Shown: positions 8,620 to 17,672 of the stretch, one piece after another
Layout of the letters: the number at the start of each line of letters is the position of its first letter
Numbering within the stretch: the first letter of the stretch is position 1
Source of the DNA: Bacteroidales bacterium
GTDB taxonomy: Bacteria; Bacteroidota; Bacteroidia; Bacteroidales; UBA932
Length of the DNA stretch: 41,168 nucleotides
Assembly: GCA_017428245.1 (NCBI GenBank)
Contig: JAFRRF010000004.1
Span: forward strand, 1 to 41,168
Direction of reading: 5' to 3'
The notes under the pieces: model-generated
The model's database searches: none
Told to the model about the DNA's origin: nothing
The model's input: only the letters and a program-made list of their open reading frames with translations
Made by a program: the position numbers and the translations under genes

Positions 8620-9213
8620 TTATGCCTTATTGGTGATCTTTCTGAAAACGACCATGAGATAAGCCAGGACGATGAACGCGCCCGGCGCCAGGACGAAGGC
8701 CAGCATACCGTCGCCCGAGAGGAATTTCCATCCGAAAGCCGAACCGCTGCCCAGGATCTCGCGCACAAGACCGATGGCGGTCAGCGCGATGGTGAAGCCC
8801 AGGCCGATGCCCACGCCGTCGAGGGCGGAATCGCCCACGCCGTTCTTGTTGGCGAAGGCCTCGGCGCGGCCGAGGATGATACAGTTGACCACGATCAGCG
8901 GCAGGAAGATGCCCAGTGCATCGTAGAGCACCGGCACATAGGCCTGCAGCAGGAGCTGCACGATGGTCACGAACGAAGCGATCACCACGATGTAGCACGG
9001 GATGCGTACCTTGTCGGGGATGAAGCGGGCGACGGCCGAAATCGTGATGTTGGAAAGGATCAGCACGATCATCGTGGCCAGGCCCATGCCCATACCGTTG
9101 ATGGCCGAAGTGGTGGTGCCCAGCGTAGGGCACATACCCAGGACGAGCACGAACGTCGGGTTGTTCTTGACGATACCGTCAACGATCAGTTGCCATTTGT
9201 TATTCTTGCCCAT
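8620..9213 (-). CDS. rnfE: Rnf complex subunit E
   Basis: 197 aa from ATG 9213, which overlaps the end of rnfG by 14 nt. A start at 9240 would add nine residues with no family match. It is a membrane protein with six predicted helices, homologous to NqrD. The segments [16 protein letters not shown] and [14 protein letters not shown] carry the conserved cysteines shared with RnfA. It works as the RnfA partner in the membrane electron path. Confidence 0.93.
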   Translation of the reverse strand: MGKNNKWQLIVDGIVKNNPTFVLVLGMCPTLGTTTSAINGMGMGLATMIVLILSNITISAVARFIPDKVRIPCYIVVIASFVTIVQLLLQAYVPVLYDALGIFLPLIVVNCIILGRAEAFANKNGVGDSALDGVGIGLGFTIALTAIGLVREILGSGSAFGWKFLSGDGMLAFVLAPGAFIVLAYLMVVFRKITNKA

Positions 9214-9799
9214 TGTCTTCGGTATTTGCAGGTTCAACAACAGTCATACAGTTGGTGCGGAACACTTCGTAAGCCTGTCCGACGGCCTTGAGGAAGGCCC
9301 GGGAGGTGATGGTCGAAGCCGTGATGGCGTCGATCTCGCCACCGTCTTTGCTGACGGTCAGGTTGTTGCGTTCCGGATGTTTGCCCTTGACCTGTTCGCG
9401 GGGAGCGACGGACTCGTCCACGAGCTTGGCGCCCAGGCCCGGCGTCTCGGAGTGCGAGACCACCGACGTGTTATAGATCGTGCCGTCGGGCGTGAAGCCC
9501 ACCATCACGGTCAGCGGGCCGCCGAAGCCGCCGGCACTTACCTTGATGGCGTAGCCCACCGTTTCACCGCCCTGCGTGGCGGTGTAGATCTCACCGCCCT
9601 CGACGGGGCGCACGTTCTCGGAAGGGACATTGTCGAAAGCAGGGGTCACCGCGGCGATGGCCTCGTTGACCTTTTGCAGCTGGGAAGCCTCGATCGGGGC
9701 TTTCGTCACCGCGTAGACGGTCCCGAGCAGCGCCGAGCACACCAGGCAGATGATGCTCAGTGCCAGGACCATATTGCCGAATGTAGATTTAGCAGCCAT
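9200..9799 (-). CDS. rnfG: Rnf complex subunit G (FMN-binding)
   Basis: 199 aa from ATG 9799, whose A overlaps the rnfD stop. One N-terminal membrane helix (about 9-30) precedes a periplasmic FMN_bind domain. RnfG carries covalent FMN attached by ApbE to a Thr in a DxxSGAT-like motif. Here the aligned block is DAITASTITS with the acceptor Thr at 163: the Thr and flanking residues fit, but the usual SGA preceding it reads TAS. GLGAKLVDES and HSETPGLG match the family. The variant may be normal in this lineage. No apbE lies in the window. Confidence 0.92.
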   Translation of the reverse strand: MAAKSTFGNMVLALSIICLVCSALLGTVYAVTKAPIEASQLQKVNEAIAAVTPAFDNVPSENVRPVEGGEIYTATQGGETVGYAIKVSAGGFGGPLTVMVGFTPDGTIYNTSVVSHSETPGLGAKLVDESVAPREQVKGKHPERNNLTVSKDGGEIDAITASTITSRAFLKAVGQAYEVFRTNCMTVVEPANTEDNGQE

Positions 9800-10788
9800 T
9801 ATTTCTTGACCTCCCCAAACCGGCGCGGTTTGCAATATTTGTTAAGCAAAGGAACGGCACAGTTCATAATCAGGATGGCGAACGATACGCCTTCCGGGTA
9901 CGAACCGAAGTAGCGGACGAACACCGTGATCAGACCGATGCCGATACCGAAGATGATCTGACCCTTGGTCGTCATCGGCGAGGTCACGTAGTCGGTAGCC
10001 ATAAAGATGGAACCCAGCAGCAGACCGCCCGTGAAGATGTTGAACACCGGGTTGGTGAACTTCTCGGGATTGGCGAGCCAGAAGATGCCTGACACGACGA
10101 GCACCGTGCACAGGATCGTCACCGGGATGGTGGCCTTGATCACCCGGCGGCAGAGCAGGTAGATGAAGCCCAAAATCAGCGCGACGGCCGAAAGCTCACC
10201 TGCAGAACCGCCCGCGTTGAAGAAGAACTGCTGGCTGAACGTCAGGTTGTCGGCCGTGATCTGCGAAAGCGTCATTCCGTTCTTGAGACCTTCCTTGACG
10301 GCACCCAGCGGCGTTGCGCCGGAGAAGGCGTCCACGACACCGAACATCGAGCCGGCGTCATCCCAGGATGTCATGATCACCGGGAAGGAAACCAGCAGGA
10401 AAACGCGGCCCACCAGGGCAGGGTTGAAAATGTTCTGGCCGAGACCGCCGAAAGACATCTTCGCGATACCGATGGCGACCACCGCACCGATGACGGCGAT
10501 CCACCACGGGGCGTTCGGCGGAAGGTTGAGCGCCAGCAGACAGCCCGTGACGGCGGCGGAAAGGTCGCAGACCGTAACGGGAACCTTGAGCAGATATTTC
10601 TGGATCAGGAATTCCAGCAGGACACAAGCCACGACGCTGACGCAGATCAGTGCGAGCACCGACCAGCCGCTTGCCAGGATCGACACCAGCATCGCCGGAG
10701 TCAGGGCGATGAGCACGTCGCGCATGATCGACTGCGTGCTCTCCGGGCTGTGCGTGTGGGGAGAAGGAGATACGATAAGTTTATTCAT
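9799..10788 (-). CDS. rnfD: Rnf complex subunit D
   Basis: 329 aa, multi-pass membrane protein homologous to NqrB. The motif SGATPLG holds the covalent FMN-acceptor Thr (Thr159), fully canonical. The N-terminal SPSPHTHSPESTQSIMRDV stretch and the many glycine-rich helices are typical. RnfD binds FMN and riboflavin in the membrane and is thought to couple electron flow to ion movement. Start ATG 10788 lies 7 nt after the rnfC stop; its end overlaps the rnfG start by one base. Confidence 0.95.
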   Translation of the reverse strand: MNKLIVSPSPHTHSPESTQSIMRDVLIALTPAMLVSILASGWSVLALICVSVVACVLLEFLIQKYLLKVPVTVCDLSAAVTGCLLALNLPPNAPWWIAVIGAVVAIGIAKMSFGGLGQNIFNPALVGRVFLLVSFPVIMTSWDDAGSMFGVVDAFSGATPLGAVKEGLKNGMTLSQITADNLTFSQQFFFNAGGSAGELSAVALILGFIYLLCRRVIKATIPVTILCTVLVVSGIFWLANPEKFTNPVFNIFTGGLLLGSIFMATDYVTSPMTTKGQIIFGIGIGLITVFVRYFGSYPEGVSFAILIMNCAVPLLNKYCKPRRFGEVKK

Positions 10789-10795
10789 CAGTCGT

Positions 10796-12133
10796 CTATT
10801 TTTTAGGTCTGCTACGCAGTATCTTCATAACTTCCGCCTTGCTGATGCGGATCATATCGAGCAGCGGAATGCCGGCCGGGCAGGTGAAGCTGCAGCAGCC
10901 GCATTCGATGCAGTCGAAGACACGCTCTTTTTCAAGCTCGTCGTACATTCCGCCAGCCCGGCTGAGCTTGTTGAGCAGCCAGGGCTCCAGGCCCATCGGG
11001 CAGGCCGATGCGCACTTGGAACAGCGGATACAGTTGGATTCCGGCCGGCGGCGGGTTTCCTCGTCGGTCAGCAGCAGGATGGCGCCGTTGGCCTTGACCG
11101 TAGCGGCATCCAGGTTGGCGATGGCACGTCCCATCATCGGACCGCCGCTGATGATCTTGGCGGCCTTCTCGGGAACGCCGCCGGCCACTTCCAGGATCTT
11201 CGACATCGGCGTACCGATGCGGACCTTGTAGTTGTGCTGCACGGGCAGGCATTTTCCGGTGACGGTGATGACATTGTCGATCAGCGGTTTGTTCTTCTGG
11301 ACGGCTTCATAGACGGCCAGCGCGGTACCTACGTTCTGGACCACGGCACCGGTATCGATCGGCAGGGCGCCGGACGGGACCTGGCGGCGGATGACCGCAT
11401 CGATGAGCTGTTTCTCACCGCCCTGCGGATAGCGTTTCTTCAGGGTCACGATCTCGAACTGCGGGAAAGCCTTGGCCGCTTCGGTCATCGAAGCGATGGC
11501 TGCCGGCTTGTTCTCTTCGATGCCCACATAGCCGCGGGTCACGCCGAGCGCCTTCATCATAATGGCGCCGCCGATAAGGATCTCCTGCGGGCGTTCGCGC
11601 ATGATGCGGTCGTCGGAAGTCAGGAAAGGCTCGCATTCCGTTCCGTTGAGGATTACGCATTCCGCTTTCTTGTCTTTCGGCGGAGCGAGTTTCACGTGCG
11701 TGGGGAAGGAAGCGCCGCCCAGGCCGACCACGCCGGCCTTCTTGACCTTGTCGAGGATTTCCTCGGGGGTATAGGGAATCTCCTTGACGATCGTGTCGCT
11801 GGTATCGATGTCTTCCAGCCACTCGTCGCCTTCGACGGTGATTTCCACGTGCGGAACCAGGTTGCCTGCGATGTCTGCGCGCGGGCCGACCGACTTGACC
11901 GTTCCCGAAACCGGGGAGTGGACGTAACCGGAGATGAATCCCGACGGCTCGGCAATCACCTGTCCCACCTTCACCTTGTCGCCGACCGCCACCACGGGGG
12001 TAGCCGGAGCGCCGAGGTGCTGCGCCATGGAGACGAACGCGGTCTCGACAGCGGGGAAGATCTCGATCGCGGCTTCCGCGGAGATCTTATTGTCGTGCGG
12101 ATGGACGCCGCCGATTCTAAACGTTTTCTTCAT
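10796..12133 (-). CDS. rnfC: Rnf complex subunit C
   Basis: 445 aa from ATG 12133 ([16 protein letters not shown]), the usual N-terminus; it overlaps the end of rnfB by 17 nt. Domain order: barrel-sandwich/biotinyl-like N-terminus with [11 protein letters not shown], then the NqrF/Nuo51-like NADH- and FMN-binding fold with [13 protein letters not shown] and the [11 protein letters not shown] segment, a SLBB domain, and two 4Fe-4S ferredoxin motifs near the C-terminus ([12 protein letters not shown] and [12 protein letters not shown]). RnfC is the peripheral NADH-oxidising/reducing subunit. Length is the compact form, without the long C-terminal repeats of enterobacterial RsxC. Confidence 0.95.
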   Translation of the reverse strand: MKKTFRIGGVHPHDNKISAEAAIEIFPAVETAFVSMAQHLGAPATPVVAVGDKVKVGQVIAEPSGFISGYVHSPVSGTVKSVGPRADIAGNLVPHVEITVEGDEWLEDIDTSDTIVKEIPYTPEEILDKVKKAGVVGLGGASFPTHVKLAPPKDKKAECVILNGTECEPFLTSDDRIMRERPQEILIGGAIMMKALGVTRGYVGIEENKPAAIASMTEAAKAFPQFEIVTLKKRYPQGGEKQLIDAVIRRQVPSGALPIDTGAVVQNVGTALAVYEAVQKNKPLIDNVITVTGKCLPVQHNYKVRIGTPMSKILEVAGGVPEKAAKIISGGPMMGRAIANLDAATVKANGAILLLTDEETRRRPESNCIRCSKCASACPMGLEPWLLNKLSRAGGMYDELEKERVFDCIECGCCSFTCPAGIPLLDMIRISKAEVMKILRSRPKK

Positions 12134-12977
12134 GGGGCTTTTCTTCAATTTTGGGTTTCGGAGGGAAATTCACTTCGTGGATGGCGCCGGTCGGGCAGAC
12201 CTCGACGCACTTGCGGCACATCTTGCACTTGGTGAAATCGATGTAGGCCACGTTGTTCTCGACCGTGATGGCGTCGAACGGACAGGTCTTCGCGCATTTG
12301 CCGCAGCCGATGCAGCCCGCGCCGCAGGCCTTGCGGGTAACGGCGCCTTTGTCTTTATTGATGCAGGAGACGAAGACACGGCGGTTCTTGAAACCTTTGT
12401 TGCGGAGCTCGATAATGCCTTTCGGACAAGCCTTGACACAGGCGCCGCAAGCCGTACAGTTGTCTTCGTTCACGACCGCGATGCCTTTCACGGGATCGAC
12501 GTGGATGGCATCGAATCGGCAGGCGGCCTCGCAGTCCCCCTTGCCAAGGCAGCCATACTTGCAGCCGGTGTCACCGGCATACAGGGTGGCCATCACCTTG
12601 CAGGAAGCGTAGCCGTCATACTCATTGGTCCGGGCACGGCTGGCCAGGGTGCCGCCGCAGCGTACCACCGCCACCATCGGGGCTTTCTCTTCCACCGCAC
12701 GACCCAGCGCCTCGGCGATCTTGGTCATCACGGGGTTGCCGCCCACGGGGCAAAAGAACCCTTCCATACTCGGAGCCTTCACGACGTTTTCCGCGAACGC
12801 GTGGCAGCCGGCTTGTCCGCAGCCGCCGCAATTCGCTCCCGGCAGAATCGACTCCACGGTTCCGATCCGCGGATCTTCCTCCACCTTGAACTTCTGCGCT
12901 ACGAAGTAGAGCACGACCGCGAAAAGCAGGCCGAGCGCCACCAGGCAGGCAACTGTAATAAGAATAGTTCCAGTCAT
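12117..12977 (-). CDS. rnfB: Rnf complex subunit B (multi-cluster ferredoxin)
   Basis: 286 aa; longer than the roughly 190-aa E. coli RsxB because of extra ferredoxin domains. One N-terminal membrane helix (about 5-27) is followed by the Fe-S domain with Cys50, Cys53, Cys58 and Cys76. Several 4Fe-4S motifs follow: Cys139/143/149/153, [12 protein letters not shown] (174-184), [12 protein letters not shown] (222-232) and [12 protein letters not shown] (251-261). RnfB takes electrons from soluble ferredoxin. The ATG overlaps the rseC stop as ATGA. The Cys-rich middle resembles RnfB of anaerobes such as clostridia, which fits an anaerobic host. Confidence 0.95.
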   Translation of the reverse strand: MTGTILITVACLVALGLLFAVVLYFVAQKFKVEEDPRIGTVESILPGANCGGCGQAGCHAFAENVVKAPSMEGFFCPVGGNPVMTKIAEALGRAVEEKAPMVAVVRCGGTLASRARTNEYDGYASCKVMATLYAGDTGCKYGCLGKGDCEAACRFDAIHVDPVKGIAVVNEDNCTACGACVKACPKGIIELRNKGFKNRRVFVSCINKDKGAVTRKACGAGCIGCGKCAKTCPFDAITVENNVAYIDFTKCKMCRKCVEVCPTGAIHEVNFPPKPKIEEKPHEENV

Positions 12978-13408
12978 TTAGGTTGTTTTTCGATTGAAAA
13001 AATGAATATTTTGGAAATTTTGTTCCGGAACAGATAAAGGCCCAGGTAATACAAGGCCACCACGCCCAGCGAGCCGAGCCCCATCAGGAGTTCGCCCGCA
13101 CCGCAGAGCGAAAAAACGAGGATCGAAGCCATCAGGACGATGAGCGGCACCACATAGCTGAGCCAGATGGCCTGCGAACCCATCGCGGAGCTCATCACGA
13201 CGTTGACCGTTTCGCCCACCTGGTAATCCTCCGTCAGCGTGGTGATATCCTGAGCGACTTCCACCACCTTGACAGCCTGGTCGGAGGCACCGCACACACC
13301 TTTGGCGTGACAGGCGGCGCAGGCCGACTTGTTTACGATCTCCACCGAAATGTAATCCTTGTCGACGGCGATCACTTTTCCTTCGTGCTCAATGCGTTCC
13401 TTGGCCAT
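12974..13408 (-). CDS. rseC: RseC/SoxR-reducing-system family protein
   Basis: 144 aa. The N-terminal cytoplasmic part carries Cys30, Cys33 and Cys39 in [10 protein letters not shown]; two membrane helices follow (about 82-105 and 108-128). RseC-family proteins occur beside rnf/rsx genes; in E. coli RseC contributes to SoxR reduction and sigmaE control. In Bacteroidota its role is unproven and probably concerns assembly or cluster supply for Rnf. Position directly before rnfB, with an ATGA overlap, supports a role with this complex. Symbol assigned by family and context. Confidence 0.85.
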   Translation of the reverse strand: MAKERIEHEGKVIAVDKDYISVEIVNKSACAACHAKGVCGASDQAVKVVEVAQDITTLTEDYQVGETVNVVMSSAMGSQAIWLSYVVPLIVLMASILVFSLCGAGELLMGLGSLGVVALYYLGLYLFRNKISKIFIFSIEKQPK

Positions 13409-13412
13409 TGCG

Positions 13413-14249
13413 TCAGTCGGTCTTGCTGGTAAAAGGATATTTGTTGCCGCTGACTTCGGCCAGACGGCCCTGAATGGAGCCTACCCGCAGGTTGGCAGAG
13501 AAAAAGACCGGAAGCCGGTTCCCGTCGTCGGTCAGCCAGAACCAGAGTTTCTCGCCGCCGGTGAAATCGTCGTCCGTATCACCAAGGGTAACGGGGGTAT
13601 TTCCCTCCCCTCTCTCTCCGCTGCGGACCTTGAGGGAGATTCCCATCTTGACCGTATTCCAGGTCTTTCCGTTCACCTTCTTCTTCTCCCGGCCCGCATA
13701 GCGCACCGTGACGTGATAGACGGTACGGTCCATCGCCACGATTTCCTGGATCTTCGCCCCTTTCTCGAGACGGTTGAAATCGGCGGCCCGGCAGAAATAA
13801 ATCATATTGAAAATATCGCGGATCGTTCCGTCCTCGCGCAATACCGTGTCACGATGCGGACGGTTGTGCTTGTCGATGACGGCGTGAACCGACGAAAGGT
13901 CGCTTCCCCAGGTGTAGTTGCACTTCGCCCAGTAGTTCCCTTCTTTTACGTCACGCATTGCCGTGCGGGGCTTCAGTCCCGGCGCCAGCTCAAAGGTCGC
14001 TTCGTAACGGTCGCGCATCTTGTAGAACGAATCCCACAGGCGGAAGGTCTTGATGAAGGCCGTCACGTGCAGGTCAGTTTTCTCCTGCACGCTCGTAATC
14101 TTCAGGGAGGCCAGGTCGGCGTTGATGCCGTATTTATAATGGATGGTATAGCTGACTTCCTCTCCGCCGGCGAACGGAAGTTCCTGGGCCCGGACCGGAA
14201 TCAGGGTGAAAGCCAGGAAGGCCGACAGGATCAGACAAATCTTTCTCAT
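13413..14249 (-). CDS. DUF3108 exported protein
   Basis: 278 aa with a signal peptide of about 21 residues (MRKICLILSAFLAF..., likely cleaved after VRA). The mature protein is predicted beta-rich, with GGEEVSYTIHYKYG near the start and GEKLWFWLTDDGNRLPVFFSA near the end, both matching what I know of the DUF3108 family. Such proteins are periplasmic and of unknown function; a lipocalin-like role is sometimes proposed. Its start overlaps the dnaB stop (ATGA), and rseC follows after 4 nt, so it belongs to the long operon. No catalytic residues are apparent. Confidence 0.8.
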   Translation of the reverse strand: MRKICLILSAFLAFTLIPVRAQELPFAGGEEVSYTIHYKYGINADLASLKITSVQEKTDLHVTAFIKTFRLWDSFYKMRDRYEATFELAPGLKPRTAMRDVKEGNYWAKCNYTWGSDLSSVHAVIDKHNRPHRDTVLREDGTIRDIFNMIYFCRAADFNRLEKGAKIQEIVAMDRTVYHVTVRYAGREKKKVNGKTWNTVKMGISLKVRSGERGEGNTPVTLGDTDDDFTGGEKLWFWLTDDGNRLPVFFSANLRVGSIQGRLAEVSGNKYPFTSKTD

Positions 14250-15742
14250 ATATCTAAATCGAATTCCGTGCTCGGCGTATGCGTGTAATCGGGACCGAGT
14301 TTGGACTGGACGTGTTTATAGACGGCGCCGTCGTCATACCCGGTGCCGTATGAACGGTCGTTGTAGTCCACGAATTTGACTTCCGACGAAAGGAAGCGCA
14401 TCTTCACGTCGCAGACTTCGCCGTTACGGTGCTTGGCGATGATCAGGTCGGTTTCGCCGGGAGCCCCCCCCTCTTCCTGCGTACCCACGAACTCGGGACG
14501 ATGGATGAACATCACGATGTCGGCATCCTGCTCGATGGCGCCCGACTCACGAAGGTCGCTCAGCTGCGGCCGCTTGTTGCCGCCGCGCGTCTCGACCGAG
14601 CGGTTCAGCTGGGAAAGGGCGATGATCGGCACGCCGAGTTCCTTGGCGATGGCCTTGAGCGAGCGTGAAATCGCCGCGACTTCCTGCTCTCGCATACCCT
14701 TGAGCTCGGGCGGACCCGTCATCAGCTGCAGGTAGTCGATGATGATGAGTTTCACGTGCTGTTTGTTGACCAGACGGCGGGCCTTGGAACGGAACTCGTA
14801 GATCGACAGCGACGGCGTGTCGTCGATCCACAGAGGAGAACGCGACAGGTTGTTCAGGCCGCTCTCGAGCTGTCTCCATTCGTCCTGCGTCATTTTCTTC
14901 GCACCGCGGAGTTTCTCGGAAGGAAGGCCTGTCTCGCTGATCATAATACGGGTCACCAGTTGGGTGTCGGGCATCTCGAGTGAGAAGAACGCCACGGGGA
15001 TGTGGTGGTCAACTACCATATTGCGGGCCATCGTCAGCACGAAGGCAGTCTTACCCACGGACGGACGGGCAGCCAGGATGATCAGGTCGCCGGTCTGCCA
15101 GCCGAAGGTCACCCGGTCGATGCCGGTGTAGCCCGACGGGACACCGCTCAGGCCGTCCTCACGCTGCTGGTTGGTCTGGATCTGTTCCATCGCGCGGTTG
15201 ATGACCGACTGGATGGGCTTGGTCTCGCTGTGCACGTTGCGCTGGGCGAGGGTGAAGACTTTTTCTTCGGCGGTGTCGATCAGGTCGTCGACCGGAAGGG
15301 AGTCGTCGAAGGCCGCTTTCTGCACTTCGTAGGAAATGGAGATGAGTTCCCGCTGGAGGAACTTCTGCAGCAGCACCTTGGTGTGATATTCCACGTGGGC
15401 GGCTGCGCCGATCTTGGTGGAAAGCTGGCTCAGGTAGGCCACTCCGCCCACATTCTCGAGTTCGCCCCGCTTGGACAGTTCGTCCGAGACCGAGAAGATG
15501 TCGACCGGGTCGTTGCGCTGAGAGAGGGTGGTGATCGCCTCGAAAATCTTTTTGTGGACGTCTTTATAGAAACACTCCGCCTCCAGCTGGTCGAGTACGT
15601 CGGGAACGACGTCCGGCTCCAGCAGCAGGGCACCGAGGACCGCCTCCTCGATATCGATGGCCTGAGGGGGTTTGCGACCGCCGAAATCCTCGGCGATCGC
15701 ATTCAGATTCACGCGCGGCTGACGCTTTTCGTTCTTGGCCAT
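14246..15742 (-). CDS. dnaB: Replicative DNA helicase DnaB
   Basis: 498 aa hexameric 5'-to-3' helicase of the replication fork. The N-terminal DnaB-N domain (about 20-125) begins with the PPQAIDIEEAVLGALLLEPD block. The RecA-like C-terminal domain has Walker A ARPSVGKTAF (Lys231), Walker B/H2 IIIDYLQLM, and the ALSQLNRSVETR and SGAIEQDADIVMFIHR motifs. No intein insertion is present. It is unusual to find it between a zinc-ribbon protein and DUF3108/rnf genes, all within 12 nt of each other; expression is probably from a distant promoter upstream of the M23 genes. Confidence 0.97.
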   Translation of the reverse strand: MAKNEKRQPRVNLNAIAEDFGGRKPPQAIDIEEAVLGALLLEPDVVPDVLDQLEAECFYKDVHKKIFEAITTLSQRNDPVDIFSVSDELSKRGELENVGGVAYLSQLSTKIGAAAHVEYHTKVLLQKFLQRELISISYEVQKAAFDDSLPVDDLIDTAEEKVFTLAQRNVHSETKPIQSVINRAMEQIQTNQQREDGLSGVPSGYTGIDRVTFGWQTGDLIILAARPSVGKTAFVLTMARNMVVDHHIPVAFFSLEMPDTQLVTRIMISETGLPSEKLRGAKKMTQDEWRQLESGLNNLSRSPLWIDDTPSLSIYEFRSKARRLVNKQHVKLIIIDYLQLMTGPPELKGMREQEVAAISRSLKAIAKELGVPIIALSQLNRSVETRGGNKRPQLSDLRESGAIEQDADIVMFIHRPEFVGTQEEGGAPGETDLIIAKHRNGEVCDVKMRFLSSEVKFVDYNDRSYGTGYDDGAVYKHVQSKLGPDYTHTPSTEFDLDI

Positions 15743-15754
15743 CGCCCGGGAAGC

Positions 15755-16579
15755 TTAGTCCTCCTTCTCGAATGCAGAACTGACCAGGATACGGCCGCAA
15801 TACTCGCAGACGATGATCTTCTTGCTCTCTTCGATATCCAGACGGCGCTGGGGCGGGATCTTGTTGAAGCAGCCGCCACAGGCATCGCGGTTGACCGTCA
15901 CCACAGCCAGTTTGTTGTGGGCGTTGGCGCGTACCTTGGTATAGGCCACCATCATACGTTCATCGATCTGGGAGACGAGTTCCTCGCGGTCCTTGAGCAG
16001 GGCTTCCTCTTCCTTGGCCGTCTCTTCGACGATGGTGTCAAGTTCCTTCTTCTTCTCGACAAGGTCGGACTCCCGGTGCGCGAGCGTCTGCTGTGCCTCT
16101 TCGATGACCTGCTTCTTCTCGGAGATCAGGGCTTCGTTCTCACGGATCTTCTTGGCGGCGACCTGCTGCTCCAGATCCTGATACTCGATCTCCTTGCTGA
16201 TGGACTCGTATTCGCGGTTGTTCTTCACGTTGTCGCGCTGGGCGTCATACTTGGCGACCAGATGCTTGCTCTCTTCGATGACGTGCTTGTGCTCGGCATT
16301 GACCTTCTCAATGTCCTTGATCTCCGCCTTCGCATTGCCGATGCGGGTCTGGAGACCGGCAATCTCGTCTTCCAGATCCTGCACCTCGAGCGGCAGTTCG
16401 CCGCGGAGGAGGTAGATCTTGTCGATCTTGGTATCGGTCTGCTGGATGCGATACAACGTGTGGAGTTTCTGCTCCATCGCGATCGAATCGGTGTCGGCCA
16501 TATTCTTCTGCAGGGAGACGAAGGTCTCCCGCTGGTCGATCGGAGTGACGATCTTGTTTACCTTCTTTTTCGTAGCCAT
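15755..16579 (-). CDS. Coiled-coil protein with C4 zinc ribbon
   Basis: 274 aa. A long helical coiled coil (about 30-225, heptads rich in E, K and L) is followed by a zinc ribbon with Cys234, Cys237, Cys258 and Cys261. This is the architecture of the CT398-like/zf-RING_7 family, proposed to act with the cell envelope or transcription/secretion machinery; function is not settled. In many bacteria it is next to the Nif3-like gene, as here (its ATG lies 7 nt after the Nif3 stop). That conserved pairing supports the assignment. Confidence 0.88.
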   Translation of the reverse strand: MATKKKVNKIVTPIDQRETFVSLQKNMADTDSIAMEQKLHTLYRIQQTDTKIDKIYLLRGELPLEVQDLEDEIAGLQTRIGNAKAEIKDIEKVNAEHKHVIEESKHLVAKYDAQRDNVKNNREYESISKEIEYQDLEQQVAAKKIRENEALISEKKQVIEEAQQTLAHRESDLVEKKKELDTIVEETAKEEEALLKDREELVSQIDERMMVAYTKVRANAHNKLAVVTVNRDACGGCFNKIPPQRRLDIEESKKIIVCEYCGRILVSSAFEKED

Positions 16580-16585
16580 AAATGC

Positions 16586-17347
16586 TTAGATATAGTATAT
16601 CGGGTTATTGTTTTTTTGCTTTGCCGTGTAAACCGCAAATGTAGGCAATTTTTTTTGAAGAACCGAAACGAACTTCTCCACAATCTCCACCTCGCTTTCG
16701 TAGTGGCCGATATCGACGATCATCCGGCCCTCCGGCACGAAGAAACGGTGGTACGACACGTCGCCCGTGACGAATGCGTCGGCTCCTGCACGGAAAGCCG
16801 CTTCCGCGAAGGATGCGCCTGAGCCGCAGCTCGTGGCCACGCGGAAAACTTCTGCGACGGGTGCGGAACAACGGAGCGTACGAAGGCCGAAACGTTCCTT
16901 GACATACGTGCAGAACGCCCGTCCCGTCATCGGTTCGGGCAGCAGTCCGATCTGCGAGAGACCGCTCTCGTCGAGCGGTTCGGGTTCGACCAGCCCCAGC
17001 CGTCCGGCCATCAGGGCGTTGACGCCGCCCTCCGCCTTGTCGGCGTTCGTATGGGCTGCATAGACCGCGATACCGTGACGGACCGCGGCGCAGACCGCCG
17101 CCCCGACTGGATCGTCCGGGTCGATGCGCTTCAGGCCTCCGAAGATCAGCGGATGGTGCGTCACGATCATGTCGGCACCCCGTTCCACGGCCTCGGCAAC
17201 GAGCCCGGCCGTGCAGTCGAATCCCACCAGGACTGCGTGCACTTCCGCTTCCGGCGAACCGATGCACAGGCCGGCATTGTCCCAGGGTTCCTGTGTCCCG
17301 AGCGGCGCAAACTCTTCGATGGCGGCCGCGATATCCTTCGCCTTCAT
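16586..17347 (-). CDS. Nif3-like dinuclear metal-centre protein
   Basis: 253 aa, the short form like E. coli YbgI; it lacks the PII-like middle insertion seen in longer homologs of about 370 aa. Metal ligands are visible: VTHHPLIF (two adjacent His near 63-64), AAHTNAD in the middle and the C-terminal DIGHYESE with His and Glu. The NAGLCIG start motif is typical. Family members form hexameric toroids with a dimetal site; some have GTP cyclohydrolase-like activity in vitro, but the cellular role is unclear. Its start lies 1 nt after the MerR stop. Confidence 0.9.
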   Translation of the reverse strand: MKAKDIAAAIEEFAPLGTQEPWDNAGLCIGSPEAEVHAVLVGFDCTAGLVAEAVERGADMIVTHHPLIFGGLKRIDPDDPVGAAVCAAVRHGIAVYAAHTNADKAEGGVNALMAGRLGLVEPEPLDESGLSQIGLLPEPMTGRAFCTYVKERFGLRTLRCSAPVAEVFRVATSCGSGASFAEAAFRAGADAFVTGDVSYHRFFVPEGRMIVDIGHYESEVEIVEKFVSVLQKKLPTFAVYTAKQKNNNPIYYI

Positions 17348-17348
17348 C

Positions 17349-17669
17349 TCAGATGCTCTCGTAGATTTCCGCCAGAGACGAACGGATGTTGTACAATTTC
17401 TCGACGATCTGGCGCTTGTGGTCCAGGCCGTCGCGGTTTTCTTCCAGTTTGCGGGCTACGCCGTCGAGCGTCAGGCCCTCGGTCCGGGCTAGATAATGGA
17501 TCAACCGGATGTTCTCCAGGTCTTCGGGGTGAAACAGGCGGTTCCCTTTGGCGTTCCGTTCGGGCTTGATGTAGCGGGGAAAGGTATCCGACCAGAAACG
17601 GATCGTGGATACCTCCTCGCCCAGCATCCGGGCCACTTCGCCGATTTTGTAATATAATTTTTCTGCCAT
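17349..17669 (-). CDS. MerR-family transcriptional regulator (short)
   Basis: 106 aa. N-terminal winged HTH: YYKIGEVARMLGEEVSTIRFWSDTFP with a Trp in the recognition helix instead of the usual Tyr, then KGNRLFHPEDLENIRLIHYL. The remaining residues form one helix (about 70-104) for dimerisation; there is no effector domain or Cys cluster. This short Bacteroidota type usually sits beside M23 peptidase genes, as here. Target genes are unknown; control of its own operon is the simplest idea. It is packed between M23 (3-nt gap) and the Nif3-like gene (1-nt gap). Confidence 0.9.
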   Translation of the reverse strand: MAEKLYYKIGEVARMLGEEVSTIRFWSDTFPRYIKPERNAKGNRLFHPEDLENIRLIHYLARTEGLTLDGVARKLEENRDGLDHKRQIVEKLYNIRSSLAEIYESI

Positions 17670-17672
17670 AAT

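Noticed and set aside
11934-13037. Long plus-strand frame opposite rnfC and rnfB
   Set aside because: Shadow of cysteine-rich Rnf genes; no independent start context.
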